The notes: a model not told the origin generated them from the letters alone. A DNA stretch of 64,000 bases from Mesorhizobium sp. INR15 (GCF_015500075.1 NZ_CP045496.1:1178001-1242000); one strand, 5' to 3'. Counted from the stretch's first letter, positions 1 to 8,079 are shown. A program made the numbers and translations.

Positions 1-569
1 CCACCGATCGCCATCGCACCGTCGATGATACGCCGGCTGGTGGCGGCGCCGGCATGGTGATGCGCGCCGACGTGCTGGCCAGGGCGATTGACCACGCCTC
101 ACCTGAAAGTGACGCGCGGCCACGCCTGCTGATGAGCCCGCGCGGCAAGCCACTGGCGCAGGCGCGCGTGCGCGAACTGGCGGCCGGCCCCGGCGCGGTC
201 ATCCTCTGCGGGCGCTTCGAAGGCATCGACCAGCGGCTGATCGAAGCGCGTGGACTGGAAGAGGTTTCCGTCGGCGATTTTATCCTCTCCGGCGGCGAAC
301 CGGCGGCGCTGGCGCTGCTCGACGCGATTGTGCGCCTGTTGCCCGGCGTCATGGGCAATGCGGTCTCGGGCGATGAAGAGAGCTTCGAGAACGGCCTGCT
401 CGAACATCCGCATTACACGCGGCCGCAGGAGTTCGAAGGACGTGAGATTCCCGAAGTGCTTGTCTCGGGCAATCACAAGAAGATCGCCGCGTGGCGGCGG
501 GCGGAGTCCGAGAGGCTGACTAGGGAGCGGCGGCCTGACCTGCTCGCCGCTCAGCCCTTGCTGAAATAG
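1..569 (+). CDS. trmD: tRNA (guanine-N1)-methyltransferase TrmD, 3' part
   Basis: The gene enters from the left edge already in frame (codons from base 3), so the start is missing. TrmD methylates N1 of G37 in tRNAs reading CNN codons, using SAM, and prevents +1 frameshifting. Visible hallmarks are the entering DDTPAGGGAGMVM stretch, LCGRFEGIDQR, the SPOUT trefoil-knot segment VGDFILSGGEPAAL, and the C-terminal PHYTRP and LVSGNHKKIAAWR motifs of the tRNA-binding domain. In most bacteria it sits in rpsP-rimM-trmD-rplS. Here rplS follows about 1 kb downstream, with an opposing gene in between. The stop overlaps the 3' end of that opposing gene. Identification is secure. Confidence 0.96.
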   Translation, partial: TDRHRTVDDTPAGGGAGMVMRADVLARAIDHASPESDARPRLLMSPRGKPLAQARVRELAAGPGAVILCGRFEGIDQRLIEARGLEEVSVGDFILSGGEPAALALLDAIVRLLPGVMGNAVSGDEESFENGLLEHPHYTRPQEFEGREIPEVLVSGNHKKIAAWRRAESERLTRERRPDLLAAQPLLK

Positions 570-1303
570 TAGAAGGCGAGGAACAGGCCGACCGCGATGA
601 CGAAGCCGCGCACCACATTCTGCGGCACGCGCTTGGCGATCCAGACACCGGTATAACCACCGAGCGCGCCGCCAGGGATCATGACGATCGCCTGAGGCCA
701 GGCGACGACGCCGCCCCAGACAAAGATGATGATCGCGACCGCTGCGATGACCATGGCCAGCATGTTCTTCAGCGCGTTCAGCCGGTGGTAGCCGCCTGAT
801 TGCGTCAGGCCGAGCGTCGCCAGCATCATGACGCCCATGCCGGCGCCGAAGAAGCCGCCATAGATGGCGGTGACGAACTGCGCCAGCGATCCGGCCAGCG
901 ATCCGACGGCAGCCTCCTGACCGGGCCTGGGCGCCGGCTTCAGCCATGGTCCGGCGGCGAACAGCGCCGTCGCGGCCAGCAGCAGCCACGGCACCAGGAC
1001 GCGGAACGATGGGTTGTCGAGCGCCAGCAGGATAAGCGCGCCAGCCAGTGCGCCGGCAGCCGAGATCAGGCAGAGCAGCAGCGCACCACGCCAGAAATGC
1101 TTGATGTCGGCCCAGTAGGCGAGCGTCGAGGTGATGTAGCCGGGAAACTGCGTCACCGAGGAGGTGGCGTTGGCGACGATCGGCGGCACGCCGACCAGGG
1201 TCATGGCGCCGAATGTGATAAATGTGCCGCCGCCGGCGACTGCATTGGCGGCGCCGGACAGAAAACCCGCCAGGAACAGCAGGACCGCGTCGAAAACAGA
1301 CAT
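551..1303 (-). CDS. TSUP-family permease (TauE/SafE-like)
   Basis: Predicted inner-membrane protein of about 250 residues, almost entirely hydrophobic, with the glycine-rich N-terminal signature GAANAVAGGGTFITF typical of the sulfite exporter TauE/SafE (TSUP) family. A second half-repeat carries GGFFGAGMGVMMLA, as expected for the duplicated family fold. I chose the ATG at 1303 because translation from it begins MSVFDAVLLFLAGFLSG, directly into the first membrane helix; the upstream in-frame extension is Arg/Ser-rich and looks non-coding. TSUP members move sulfite, sulfoacetate or other small organosulfur anions, but the substrate cannot be told here. It lies convergent with trmD (19-bp 3' overlap) and divergent from rplS. 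Confidence 0.85.
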   Translation of the reverse strand: MSVFDAVLLFLAGFLSGAANAVAGGGTFITFGAMTLVGVPPIVANATSSVTQFPGYITSTLAYWADIKHFWRGALLLCLISAAGALAGALILLALDNPSFRVLVPWLLLAATALFAAGPWLKPAPRPGQEAAVGSLAGSLAQFVTAIYGGFFGAGMGVMMLATLGLTQSGGYHRLNALKNMLAMVIAAVAIIIFVWGGVVAWPQAIVMIPGGALGGYTGVWIAKRVPQNVVRGFVIAVGLFLAFYYFSKG

Positions 1304-1618
1304 GAGAGTGGCGCCGCCGGTGAGAAATGCTTGCTTCTTACGGATTAGGAAGCTTGAAGAGCGGACGCAACCCCCGCGCCGAAGATGCGATTGCGCCAGA
1401 CGAGCCAAAAAAGACACGGCCAAGGCGTGACAAAGCTCCGAAATAGCTGTATGTGCGCGCCGAACCGGAAGAAAAATCTGCCGGACCCGTCAACAATGGC
1501 GGTGTAGTCGCCCCTGCCCGATGTCTCACGACAGAGGGCATAGCCGAGCGGTCAATGGTACTGCAAGGCGAGTGTCGGACGCTCTGACTGTCGGAAGAAC
1601 AAGAAGTGGATTTCTGAG
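1304..1618. other. Intergenic region between TSUP permease and rplS
   Basis: This 315-base divergent intergenic stretch must carry the promoters of both the TSUP gene and rplS. I could not pick out a convincing -35/-10 pair or a structured leader. The rplS start at 1619 has only a weak purine-rich stretch (aagaacaagaag) upstream. No further gene is supported. Confidence 0.5.
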
Positions 1619-2185
1619 ATGGATATTCTCCGTCAGCTCGAGGCCGAACAGGCCGCCAAGATCGAAGCCAAGCGCAAGCTTCCCGAATTCCAGCCCGGCG
1701 ATACCGTGCGCGTCCAGGTCCGCGTGACCGAAGGCACCCGCACTCGCGTCCAGGCCTATGAAGGCGTTGTCATCGCCCGCGCCGGCGCCGGCTTCCAGGA
1801 GAATTTCACCGTTCGCAAGATTTCCTACGGCGAAGGCGTCGAGCGCGTATTCCCGGTCTTCTCGCCGATGATCGAAGGCGTCGAGATCGTGCGCCGCGGC
1901 AAGGTGCGTCGCGCCAAGCTCTACTACCTGCGCGATCGTCGCGGCAAGTCGGCCCGTATTTCGGAAAACACCGGCGTGCGCGCCCGCAAGCTGAACGACG
2001 AAGAGCGTGATGCGCTGAACGCCGAGAAGGCCCGCCTCGAGGCCGAGAAGGTCGCCGCCGTGCAGGCACTGGCCGCCGAGAAGGCAGCGCAGGAAGCCGC
2101 CGAGAAGAAGGCCGCCGATGAAGCCGCCAAGGCAGCAGCCGATGAGGCCGCCGCCAAGGCAGCGGAAACAGCCACGGCCGAATAA
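1619..2185 (+). CDS. rplS: 50S ribosomal protein L19 with extended acidic/alanine tail
   Basis: L19 sits at the 30S-50S interface. Residues 1-125 match the family: the N-terminal MDILRQLEAEQAAK, PGDTVRVQVRVTEGTRTRVQ, FTVRKISYGEGVERVFP and AKLYYLRDRRGKSARI. Typical bacterial L19 is about 115-130 residues. This one is 188 because of a C-terminal tail (about residues 130-188) built almost wholly of Ala, Glu, Lys and Asp, probably a long charged helix or a disordered segment. Such tails are common in rhizobial L19, but their role is not established as far as I know. A strong hairpin terminator follows 25 bp after the stop. Confidence 0.97.
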   Translation: MDILRQLEAEQAAKIEAKRKLPEFQPGDTVRVQVRVTEGTRTRVQAYEGVVIARAGAGFQENFTVRKISYGEGVERVFPVFSPMIEGVEIVRRGKVRRAKLYYLRDRRGKSARISENTGVRARKLNDEERDALNAEKARLEAEKVAAVQALAAEKAAQEAAEKKAADEAAKAAADEAAAKAAETATAE

Positions 2186-2210
2186 GTTTTCAAGGCATAT
2201 GCATTTGGAA

Positions 2211-2232
2211 AGGCGGCTTCGGCCGCCTTTTT
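2211..2232 (+). terminator. Rho-independent terminator of rplS
   Basis: GC-rich hairpin AGGCGGC-TTCG-GCCGCCT with a UUCG-type tetraloop, followed directly by a run of five T. It lies about 25 bp downstream of the rplS stop and has the classical intrinsic terminator form. Confidence 0.9.
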
Positions 2233-2347
2233 CGTTTGCGGATCATGGAAGCGGTCTTCGACGCCAACCGGTCGAAGCGGGGCGCTGCGTGCCGCGCTTC
2301 ATCAGCATATCGGGCATCAAGGAAAAGTAAGTGTGGCTCGGTTGACT

Positions 2348-2390
2348 CCATTTATCTTGTACACTAATTGATCGTGTACAATATAAATGG
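2348..2390. promoter_or_regulatory. Large inverted repeat before ohr, candidate OhrR operator
   Basis: Two 17-base arms (2348-2364 and 2374-2390) are reverse complements with a single mismatch, separated by 9 bases. The inner core is TTGTACAC-N9-GTGTACAA. The element ends 9 bases before the ohr ATG. MarR-family OhrR repressors bind palindromes in front of ohr, and ohrR is the next gene, so autoregulation by OhrR is the obvious reading. A TTGACT hexamer at 2342-2347 could be a -35 element overlapping the left arm. The regulator assignment is inference. Confidence 0.75.
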
Positions 2391-2399
2391 AGAGACGAA

Positions 2400-2834
2400 A
2401 TGACCGCACTGTATTCCACCGAAGCTCGTGCCGTTGGCGGCCGCGCCGGCCATGTCCAGAGCAATGATGGCTTGCTTAGCCTCGACCTTGCCATGCCGAA
2501 GGAACTGGGCGGCAAGGGTGGCGCCACCAACCCCGAGCAGCTTTTCGCCGCCGGCTATGCCGCTTGCTTCGAAAGCGCCATGCGCTTCATCGCCGGCAAG
2601 CAGAAATTGCCGCTGCAGGATGCCTCGGTGACGGCCAATGTCAGTCTGCATACCAATGCGCAAGGTGGATTTGTGCTTGGCGTTTCCCTGGCCGCCGAAA
2701 CAAAAGGTCTTGATCAGGCGGCAGCGGAAGCGCTTGTATCGGCGGCGCACCAGGTTTGCCCCTACTCCAACGCCATCAAGGGCAATATCGAGGTGGCGCT
2801 TTCGGCAAAGGCGCTTCCAGCAAAGGCAGCATGA
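2400..2834 (+). CDS. ohr: Organic hydroperoxide reductase Ohr
   Basis: 144-residue Ohr, a cytoplasmic thiol peroxidase that reduces organic (lipid) hydroperoxides with lipoylated-protein reductants. The two catalytic cysteines are visible: Cys56 in LFAAGYAACFESA and Cys120 in AHQVCPYSNA. The conserved Arg15 (GGRAG) and Glu46 that activate the peroxidatic cysteine are also present. Length and spacing are typical of Ohr rather than OsmC. It is the first gene of a two-gene operon with ohrR: the ohr TGA overlaps the ohrR ATG (ATGA), suggesting translational coupling. The long palindrome immediately upstream suggests peroxide-responsive control. Confidence 0.95.
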   Translation: MTALYSTEARAVGGRAGHVQSNDGLLSLDLAMPKELGGKGGATNPEQLFAAGYAACFESAMRFIAGKQKLPLQDASVTANVSLHTNAQGGFVLGVSLAAETKGLDQAAAEALVSAAHQVCPYSNAIKGNIEVALSAKALPAKAA

Positions 2835-3331
2835 CCACCAGATCACCCACCGAAGCGACAGGCGTCCCGGCGGATTTCGCCGGGGTGCCGAAGCTCGACC
2901 AGCATCTCTGCTTCGCGCTCTATTCGGCAAGCGGGCTGATGACGCGGCTCTACCGGCCGCTGCTCGAACCGCTCGGCCTGACCTATCCGCAATATCTGAC
3001 CATGCTGGCGCTGTGGGAACACGCGCCGCGCACTGTGGGCGATCTCGGTGATACGCTGGGGCTCGATTCCGCGACGCTGACGCCGCTGTTGAAGCGGCTG
3101 GAAGCGAGCGGCATGGTCACGCGTCGGCGCGATGCCGCCGACGAGCGCCGGGTGCTGGTCGAACCGACCGATCAGGGCCGTGCGCTCCGCGAAAGCGCCA
3201 AAGCCGTGTCGGCGGCGATGCGTTGCAATTCGCCGCTCGATGGCGAAGAGCTGAAATCACTGCATCATACCTTGACCCGGCTGATCGGTGGGTTGCGCGA
3301 AGCTACCGGCAAGGCGCCTGCCCTTGAATGA
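2831..3331 (+). CDS. ohrR: MarR-family organic peroxide sensor OhrR
   Basis: 166-residue MarR-type winged-helix repressor. The OhrR signature LDQHLCFALYSASG places the reactive sensor cysteine at Cys27. The Tyr residues that hydrogen-bond it in known OhrR structures are in FALYSAS and TRLYRPLLEPLGLTYPQYL. A second cysteine, Cys132 (AMRCNSPL), suggests the two-cysteine type, where peroxide oxidation leads to an intersubunit disulfide, as in the Xanthomonas protein, rather than the one-cysteine Bacillus type. The wing region has DSATLTPLLKRLE and RRRDAADERRV. The start at 2831 overlaps the ohr stop by four bases. It likely represses ohr-ohrR through the upstream palindrome. Confidence 0.93.
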   Translation: MTTRSPTEATGVPADFAGVPKLDQHLCFALYSASGLMTRLYRPLLEPLGLTYPQYLTMLALWEHAPRTVGDLGDTLGLDSATLTPLLKRLEASGMVTRRRDAADERRVLVEPTDQGRALRESAKAVSAAMRCNSPLDGEELKSLHHTLTRLIGGLREATGKAPALE

Positions 3332-3512
3332 CGTGCCTTGCCGTTCACGACACGGACCGTTTCGGAATCGCTGAAATGAAGGCATCGAAATCCTTTTTCG
3401 CGCGCAGTTGCGCAGCCGACCGGCTTGCATGACGCTTGCGGAAAGCTAAAGTCGGCGCAGGATTTCCTGCAAGCCCGGCGACGCCCGGGCAATTCAATTC
3501 CTGGAGCGTGTC

Positions 3513-4310
3513 ATGACGAAATCGAAACTGCTGCTGGCCGGCCTGCTGGCCCTCATCCTCACGCCTGTCGCGGCCTTGGCGCAGGCGCTGCCCGACCTCG
3601 CCGGCAAGAAGGTGGTGGTGGTGACGGAAAACGCCTACCCGCCGCTGCAGTTCATCGACGCCAAGACGGGAAAGCAGATCGGCTGGGAATATGACGCGAT
3701 GAACGAGATCGCCAAGCGGCTGAACTTCACCGTCGAGTACCAGAACACCTCCTGGGACGCGATGATCCAGGCGGTTTCCGACAACCAGTACAATATCGGC
3801 ATGACCGGCATCACCATCAAGGATGACCGCAAGGCGAAGGTCGATTTCTCCGACCCCTATATGCGGTCCGAACAGTTCATGCTGGTGCGCGGCGATGAGA
3901 GCCGTTTCACCGACGCCAAGACCTTTGGCGCGTTCAAGGACGGGCTGGTCGGCGCTCAGGCCGGCACGACGCCGTTCTATACCGCCGTTTACAGTGTGCT
4001 GGACGGCAACGAGCAGAACCCGCGCATCAAGCTGTTCGAGACTTTTGGCGCGACGGTGCAGGCGCTCAAGTCCGGCGACGTCGATGTGGTTTTGACCGAC
4101 GGCACCGCCGGCAAGGGCTATGTCGACGCCGCCGACGGCAAGCTGAAGCTGATCGGCGGCCCGCTCGGCACCGAGGATTTCGGCTTCATCTTCCCGAAGG
4201 GCTCGGATCTGGTGAAGCCCGTCAATGCGGCGATCGCGGCGCTCAAGGCCGACGGCACGCTCGACGCGCTCAACAAGAAGTGGTTCCTCGACTACAAGAT
4301 GGGGCAGTAG
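3513..4310 (+). CDS. Polar amino-acid ABC transporter substrate-binding protein (family 3)
   Basis: 265 residues with a clear Sec signal peptide (MTKSKLLLAGLLALILTP, cleavage near ALAQA), so periplasmic. The mature protein has family 3 solute-binding features: ENAYPPLQFIDAKTGKQIGWEYD near the start, ISWDAM-like NTSWDAMIQAV, the MTGITIKDDRKAKVDFSDPYM block, and TDGTAGKGYV in the second lobe. The family binds glutamine, other polar amino acids or opines; the ligand cannot be fixed from sequence. A GGAG lies 7 bases before the ATG. The permease follows after 91 bp. No ATP-binding subunit gene is adjacent, so the ATPase must be shared or encoded elsewhere. Confidence 0.92.
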   Translation: MTKSKLLLAGLLALILTPVAALAQALPDLAGKKVVVVTENAYPPLQFIDAKTGKQIGWEYDAMNEIAKRLNFTVEYQNTSWDAMIQAVSDNQYNIGMTGITIKDDRKAKVDFSDPYMRSEQFMLVRGDESRFTDAKTFGAFKDGLVGAQAGTTPFYTAVYSVLDGNEQNPRIKLFETFGATVQALKSGDVDVVLTDGTAGKGYVDAADGKLKLIGGPLGTEDFGFIFPKGSDLVKPVNAAIAALKADGTLDALNKKWFLDYKMGQ

Positions 4311-4401
4311 TTTCGTTGGCGCGGGTGCAGTCTGACGACAAGGTACAAGAACTCGCGTTGACTCTGCGCTCCTTTCGCGACCTTCGCGCGCTGCATATCG
4401 C

Positions 4402-5220
4402 ATGATGCAGCCATCACCATCATCAACCGCCAAGGCCGACTTCCCCTGGTGGCTCGCCGTGGCGAGCGTGCTTGCGCTGGCCGCGGCTCTTTTCGTCGCG
4501 ACCAGCGACCTCTACGCCCAGGTGTTCGCCACTATCGCCAAGGGCATCGGCATCACCATCTTCGTCACCGTCGTTGCCTTCGCCATGGCGTCCGTGATCG
4601 GGCTCGGCATCGCGCTGATGGGCCTGTCCGGCTCGAACTGGCTGCGCCAGATCGCGCGTTTCTATGTCGAGATCATCCGTGGCGTGCCGATCCTGGTGCT
4701 GTTGTTCTGGATCGCCTTTGCCGGAGCCCCGGCCTTCGTCGCCGCCTGGAATGCGCTGACCGCGCCGCTGCAGAATGCCGGGTTCTTCGGTGAGTTGCTG
4801 GTGCGCGACGTCTCGCTGCTTTGGCGCGCCATCATGGCGCTGACCATCGGCTACTCAGCCTTCATCTCGGAGGTCTTCCGCGCTGGCATCCAGGCCGTCG
4901 AGAAGGGCCAGATCGAAGCCGCGAAGGCGCTGGGGCTGACGCGGGTGCAGCGCTTCCGGCTGATCGTGTTCCCGCAGGCGATCCGCACCATCCTGCCGCC
5001 GCTCGGCAATGATTTCGTCGCCATGGTCAAGGATTCCTCGCTGGTCTCGGTGCTGGGCGTCGCCGACATCACGCAGATGGGCAAGGTCTATGCCGCCGGT
5101 TCCTTTCGTTTCTTCGAGACCTATTCGATTGTCGCCTATGTCTATCTTGTGCTGACGGTCAGCCTGTCGCTCGCGCTCAGGGCGTTGGAACAGCGGCTGC
5201 GCAACCCGCATCAGGAATAG
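4402..5220 (+). CDS. Polar amino-acid ABC transporter permease (HisM/GlnP type)
   Basis: 272-residue inner-membrane permease. A first helix near residues 15-35 is followed by the conserved TIAKGIGITIFVTVVAFAMA block and FYVEIIRGVPILVLLFW, characteristic of the HEQRo permease family. The cytoplasmic EAA loop that contacts the ATPase is EAAKALGLTRVQRFRLIVFP, followed by PQAIRTILPPLGNDFVAMVKDSSL. It pairs with the binding protein upstream. Two ATGs stand in tandem at 4402 and 4405; either may be used. No ATPase gene follows; the next gene is an unrelated methyltransferase. Confidence 0.92.
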   Translation: MMQPSPSSTAKADFPWWLAVASVLALAAALFVATSDLYAQVFATIAKGIGITIFVTVVAFAMASVIGLGIALMGLSGSNWLRQIARFYVEIIRGVPILVLLFWIAFAGAPAFVAAWNALTAPLQNAGFFGELLVRDVSLLWRAIMALTIGYSAFISEVFRAGIQAVEKGQIEAAKALGLTRVQRFRLIVFPQAIRTILPPLGNDFVAMVKDSSLVSVLGVADITQMGKVYAAGSFRFFETYSIVAYVYLVLTVSLSLALRALEQRLRNPHQE

Positions 5221-5276
5221 TTTTTGGGCGAAGACGGCGCTACCATCGAGCGGCGTGTTGAAACGAGGAGCGCCCG

Positions 5277-5912
5277 ATGATCGTCGACAAGGCCAATGCG
5301 GCGCTGGATTCGGTCTACATCGCCAACACGCCGGAAGCCCTCGCCGAGGCCTATGCCGAATGGGCCGCGACCTATGACAGCGAAACCGCATCGCTCGGCT
5401 ATCTGCTGCCGTTCCTGATCACCGCCTGGGTGGCGCGCCATGTCCCATCGGGCGAGGGGCCTTTGCTCGACGCGGGCTGCGGTACCGGCCTGTCGGGGCC
5501 TTCGCTGAAGGCGCTCGGCTATGTCGACATCGCCGGGCTCGATCTGTCGCAGGACATGCTGAAGATCGCCGGCAGCCGCAATGCCTATGGCGAGTTGAAA
5601 GAGGCGATGCTTGGTGGTCCGCTGCCCTGGCCGGACGGTCATTTCCGTGCGTTCTTCTCGACCGGCGTGTTCACCATCAGCCATGCGCCGGCTTCAGGTC
5701 TGCACGAGCTGGTCCGGATCACCAGGAAGGGCGGCCACGCCATTTTCACCGTGCGCGACCAGGTGTTCGAAAGCGGCGGGTTCCAGGCTGTGTTCGACGA
5801 GCTGAAGCAAGCGGGGAAATGGCGCGCGGTCGAAGAAAGCCCATGGTTTCGCTGCTACGCGATCGCCGAGCCTGACGCGCTGGTCAAAACCTTCGTCTTC
5901 GAAGTTCTTTAA
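5277..5912 (+). CDS. Class I SAM-dependent methyltransferase, substrate unknown
   Basis: 211 residues with the Rossmann-type SAM-binding motif I LLDAGCGTGLSGPSL at about residues 63-77, motif II-like IAGLDLSQDML, and an acidic FSTGVFTISHAP segment in the motif IV position. The N-terminal AEAYAEWAATYDSE resembles UbiE/Williams-Beuren-type small-molecule methyltransferases. The target is not deducible. A GAGGAG ribosome-binding site lies just upstream of the ATG. The gene stands alone between the ABC permease and a convergent DUF4180 gene, whose stop is only 7 bp away. Confidence 0.85.
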   Translation: MIVDKANAALDSVYIANTPEALAEAYAEWAATYDSETASLGYLLPFLITAWVARHVPSGEGPLLDAGCGTGLSGPSLKALGYVDIAGLDLSQDMLKIAGSRNAYGELKEAMLGGPLPWPDGHFRAFFSTGVFTISHAPASGLHELVRITRKGGHAIFTVRDQVFESGGFQAVFDELKQAGKWRAVEESPWFRCYAIAEPDALVKTFVFEVL

Positions 5913-5919
5913 CCGGCTA

Positions 5920-6297
5920 TCAGTGCGCGGTGCCAGCGGCCGGCCGTCTGGCCAGGCGTTCGGCAAGGGCCGGCTTGTCGGCCAGGAACCACAGCTGCTC
6001 GCCCCGGTTGGCCTCACGGGCAAAGTCGGCGAATGCAGTGCTGCGGCTGGCGGGTTCCGAGACATCGCCAATGATCGCCAGCTTGACACCGTAGTTGACG
6101 CATTTCTGCGCCCATTCCCCTGCGACACCGGTCTTCAGCTGAAAAAAATCCTGCGGCAAAGCGCTGACCGATATCATGACCCAATCGACATCGTACCCCG
6201 ATGTATCGCCGATGAGGTCGAGGACCCTGGGTGCCCGATTGCCGTCGGCCTGCCATTCGAGGACGCGATGGCCGTGCATGTCGTGAAGCGTATTCAT
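5920..6297 (-). CDS. DUF4180 family protein
   Basis: 125-residue soluble protein that I recognise as DUF4180 from the order of its conserved pieces: VLDLIGDTSGYDVDWVM, the central DFFQLKTGVAGEWAQKCVNYG, LAIIGDVSE, and the C-terminal STAFADFAREANRGEQLWF. The biochemical function of the family is unknown. The ATG at 6297 is preferred over an in-frame GTG one codon upstream. It is convergent with the methyltransferase and divergent from leuC. Confidence 0.8.
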   Translation of the reverse strand: MNTLHDMHGHRVLEWQADGNRAPRVLDLIGDTSGYDVDWVMISVSALPQDFFQLKTGVAGEWAQKCVNYGVKLAIIGDVSEPASRSTAFADFAREANRGEQLWFLADKPALAERLARRPAAGTAH

Positions 6298-6601
6298 CAC
6301 CAGTTCCTCTTGGGACGCGCGCTTTGATATGGTTCGGCGAGCTTGTCAACGCCAGCTACGACATCGAGCCACGCCGCAATTGCCGAAATCGGCAAAGATT
6401 GATAAGAGCAGGCCCATGGAAGAGCTTTTTGGCGATCCGGCCTACAAGGGTTTCGTGCTGCAGGACAGAAAACGCCTGCCGTCACGCTTCTCCGCGCGTG
6501 TGTCCGGGGCGCTTACCAGCCGACTTCGCTGACCCCTGCCGGTCGGCCGCGGGCTTGCGGCATCTGCTTCTTCCCCATTCCAAATCGACGGATTTACGCA
6601 C
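6298..6601. other. Intergenic region upstream of leuC
   Basis: About 304 bases between the DUF4180 start and leuC. A short open frame beginning at 6416 (MEELFGDPAYKGFVLQDRKR, stop at 6532) is too short and unsupported to call. I saw no leader peptide rich in branched-chain residues and no attenuator-like hairpin for leuC. Confidence 0.45.
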
Positions 6602-8011
6602 ATGAGCGCACCGCGCACCCTCTACGACAAGATTTTCGACGACCATATCGTCGACCGCCAGGACGATGGCACCTGCCTGCTCTACATCGACCGCCACCTC
6701 GTCCATGAAGTGACCAGCCCGCAGGCCTTCGAAGGCCTGCGCATGACCGGCCGCAAGGTCCGGCATCCGGAAAAGACGCTGGCCGTGGTCGATCACAATG
6801 TCTCGACCTCGCCCGAGCGCAAGTTCGGCATCAAGAACGAGGAAAGCCGCATCCAGGTCGAGGCGCTGGCCAAGAACGCCAAGGATTTCGGCGTCGAATA
6901 TTATTCCGAGAATGATATCCGCCAGGGCATCGTCCACATCATCGGCCCGGAGCAGGGTTTCACGCTGCCGGGCATGACGATCGTTTGCGGCGACAGCCAC
7001 ACCTCGACGCATGGCGCTTTCGGCGCTTTGGCGCATGGCATCGGCACGTCGGAAGTCGAGCATGTGCTGGCGACGCAGACGCTGATCCAGCGCAAGGCCA
7101 AGAACATGCTGGTGCGTGTCGACGGTGTGCTGCCGGCAGGCGTCACCGCCAAGGACATCATCCTGGCAATCATCGGCGAGATCGGCACCGCCGGCGGCAC
7201 CGGCTATGTCATCGAATATGCCGGCGAAGCGATCCGCGCTTTGTCGATGGAAGGCCGCATGACCATCTGCAACATGTCGATCGAGGGTGGCGCGCGTGCC
7301 GGCCTGATCGCGGCCGACGAAATCACCTTCGCCTATGTGAAGGACAAGCCGCGCGCGCCGAAGGGCGCGGCATGGGATGCGGCGCTCGAATACTGGCAGA
7401 CGCTGCAGTCGGACGAAGGCGCGCATTTCGACAAGGTCATCGTGCTCGATGCGGCCAAACTGCCGCCGATCGTCTCCTGGGGCTCGTCGCCCGAGGATGT
7501 CGTGTCGGTGCAAGGCATCGTGCCGAACCCCGACGACATCACTGACGAGAACAAGCGCACCTCGAAGCACCGGGCGCTCGACTACATGGGCCTGAAGCCG
7601 GGAACGAAGATCACCGACATCACGCTTGACCGCGTGTTCATCGGCTCCTGCACCAATGGCCGTATCGAGGATCTGCGCGCCGTGGCCAAGGTGGTCGAAG
7701 GCAGGACGGTCAACCCGAATGTCAATGCGATGATCGTACCGGGTTCCGGCCTGGTCAAGGAACAGGCGGAAGCCGAGGGCCTCGACAAGATCTTTCTCGC
7801 CGCCGGTTTCGACTGGCGCGAGCCGGGCTGCTCGATGTGCCTGGCCATGAATGACGACCGGCTGAAGCCACATGAGCGCTGCGCCTCGACCTCGAACCGC
7901 AATTTCGAGGGCCGGCAAGGCTTCAAGGGCCGCACCCATCTGGTGTCGCCGGCAATGGCGGCGGCAGCGGCGATCGCCGGTCACTTCGTCGACATCCGCG
8001 ACTGGAAATAA
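6602..8011 (+). CDS. leuC: 3-isopropylmalate dehydratase large subunit
   Basis: 469-residue aconitase-family enzyme that, with LeuD, isomerises 2-isopropylmalate to 3-isopropylmalate in leucine synthesis. Landmarks are the opening TLYDKIFDDHIV, TIVCGDSHTSTHGAFGALA, GTSEVEHVLATQTL, and the [4Fe-4S] cysteines in FIGSCTNGRIEDLR and EPGCSMCLAMN. The end, STSNRNFEGRQG and LVSPAMAAAAAIAGHFVDIR, is complete. leuD and leuB are not adjacent in this window. A strong terminator follows 38 bp after the stop, so leuC appears to be a single-gene unit at this side. Confidence 0.97.
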   Translation: MSAPRTLYDKIFDDHIVDRQDDGTCLLYIDRHLVHEVTSPQAFEGLRMTGRKVRHPEKTLAVVDHNVSTSPERKFGIKNEESRIQVEALAKNAKDFGVEYYSENDIRQGIVHIIGPEQGFTLPGMTIVCGDSHTSTHGAFGALAHGIGTSEVEHVLATQTLIQRKAKNMLVRVDGVLPAGVTAKDIILAIIGEIGTAGGTGYVIEYAGEAIRALSMEGRMTICNMSIEGGARAGLIAADEITFAYVKDKPRAPKGAAWDAALEYWQTLQSDEGAHFDKVIVLDAAKLPPIVSWGSSPEDVVSVQGIVPNPDDITDENKRTSKHRALDYMGLKPGTKITDITLDRVFIGSCTNGRIEDLRAVAKVVEGRTVNPNVNAMIVPGSGLVKEQAEAEGLDKIFLAAGFDWREPGCSMCLAMNDDRLKPHERCASTSNRNFEGRQGFKGRTHLVSPAMAAAAAIAGHFVDIRDWK

Positions 8012-8048
8012 ATTCCGGAAAGTTCCGGTTTTCATTCGAGTGCATGCC

Positions 8049-8079
8049 AAACCCGGACCGCTTGGCGGTTCGGGTTTTT
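8049..8079 (+). terminator. Rho-independent terminator of leuC
   Basis: Thirteen-base-pair stem, AAACCCG-g-ACCGC paired with GCGGT-t-CGGGTTT (one G-U pair) around a TTG loop, ending in a T run. It lies 38 bp downstream of leuC. Confidence 0.9.

Noticed and set aside
6416..6532. Possible small protein beginning MEELFGDP before leuC
   Set aside because: Thirty-eight codons, no ribosome site of note and no conserved feature; could be chance.
6482..8050. A 522-codon minus-strand frame antisense to leuC
   Set aside because: Shadow of leuC, with no family similarity visible.
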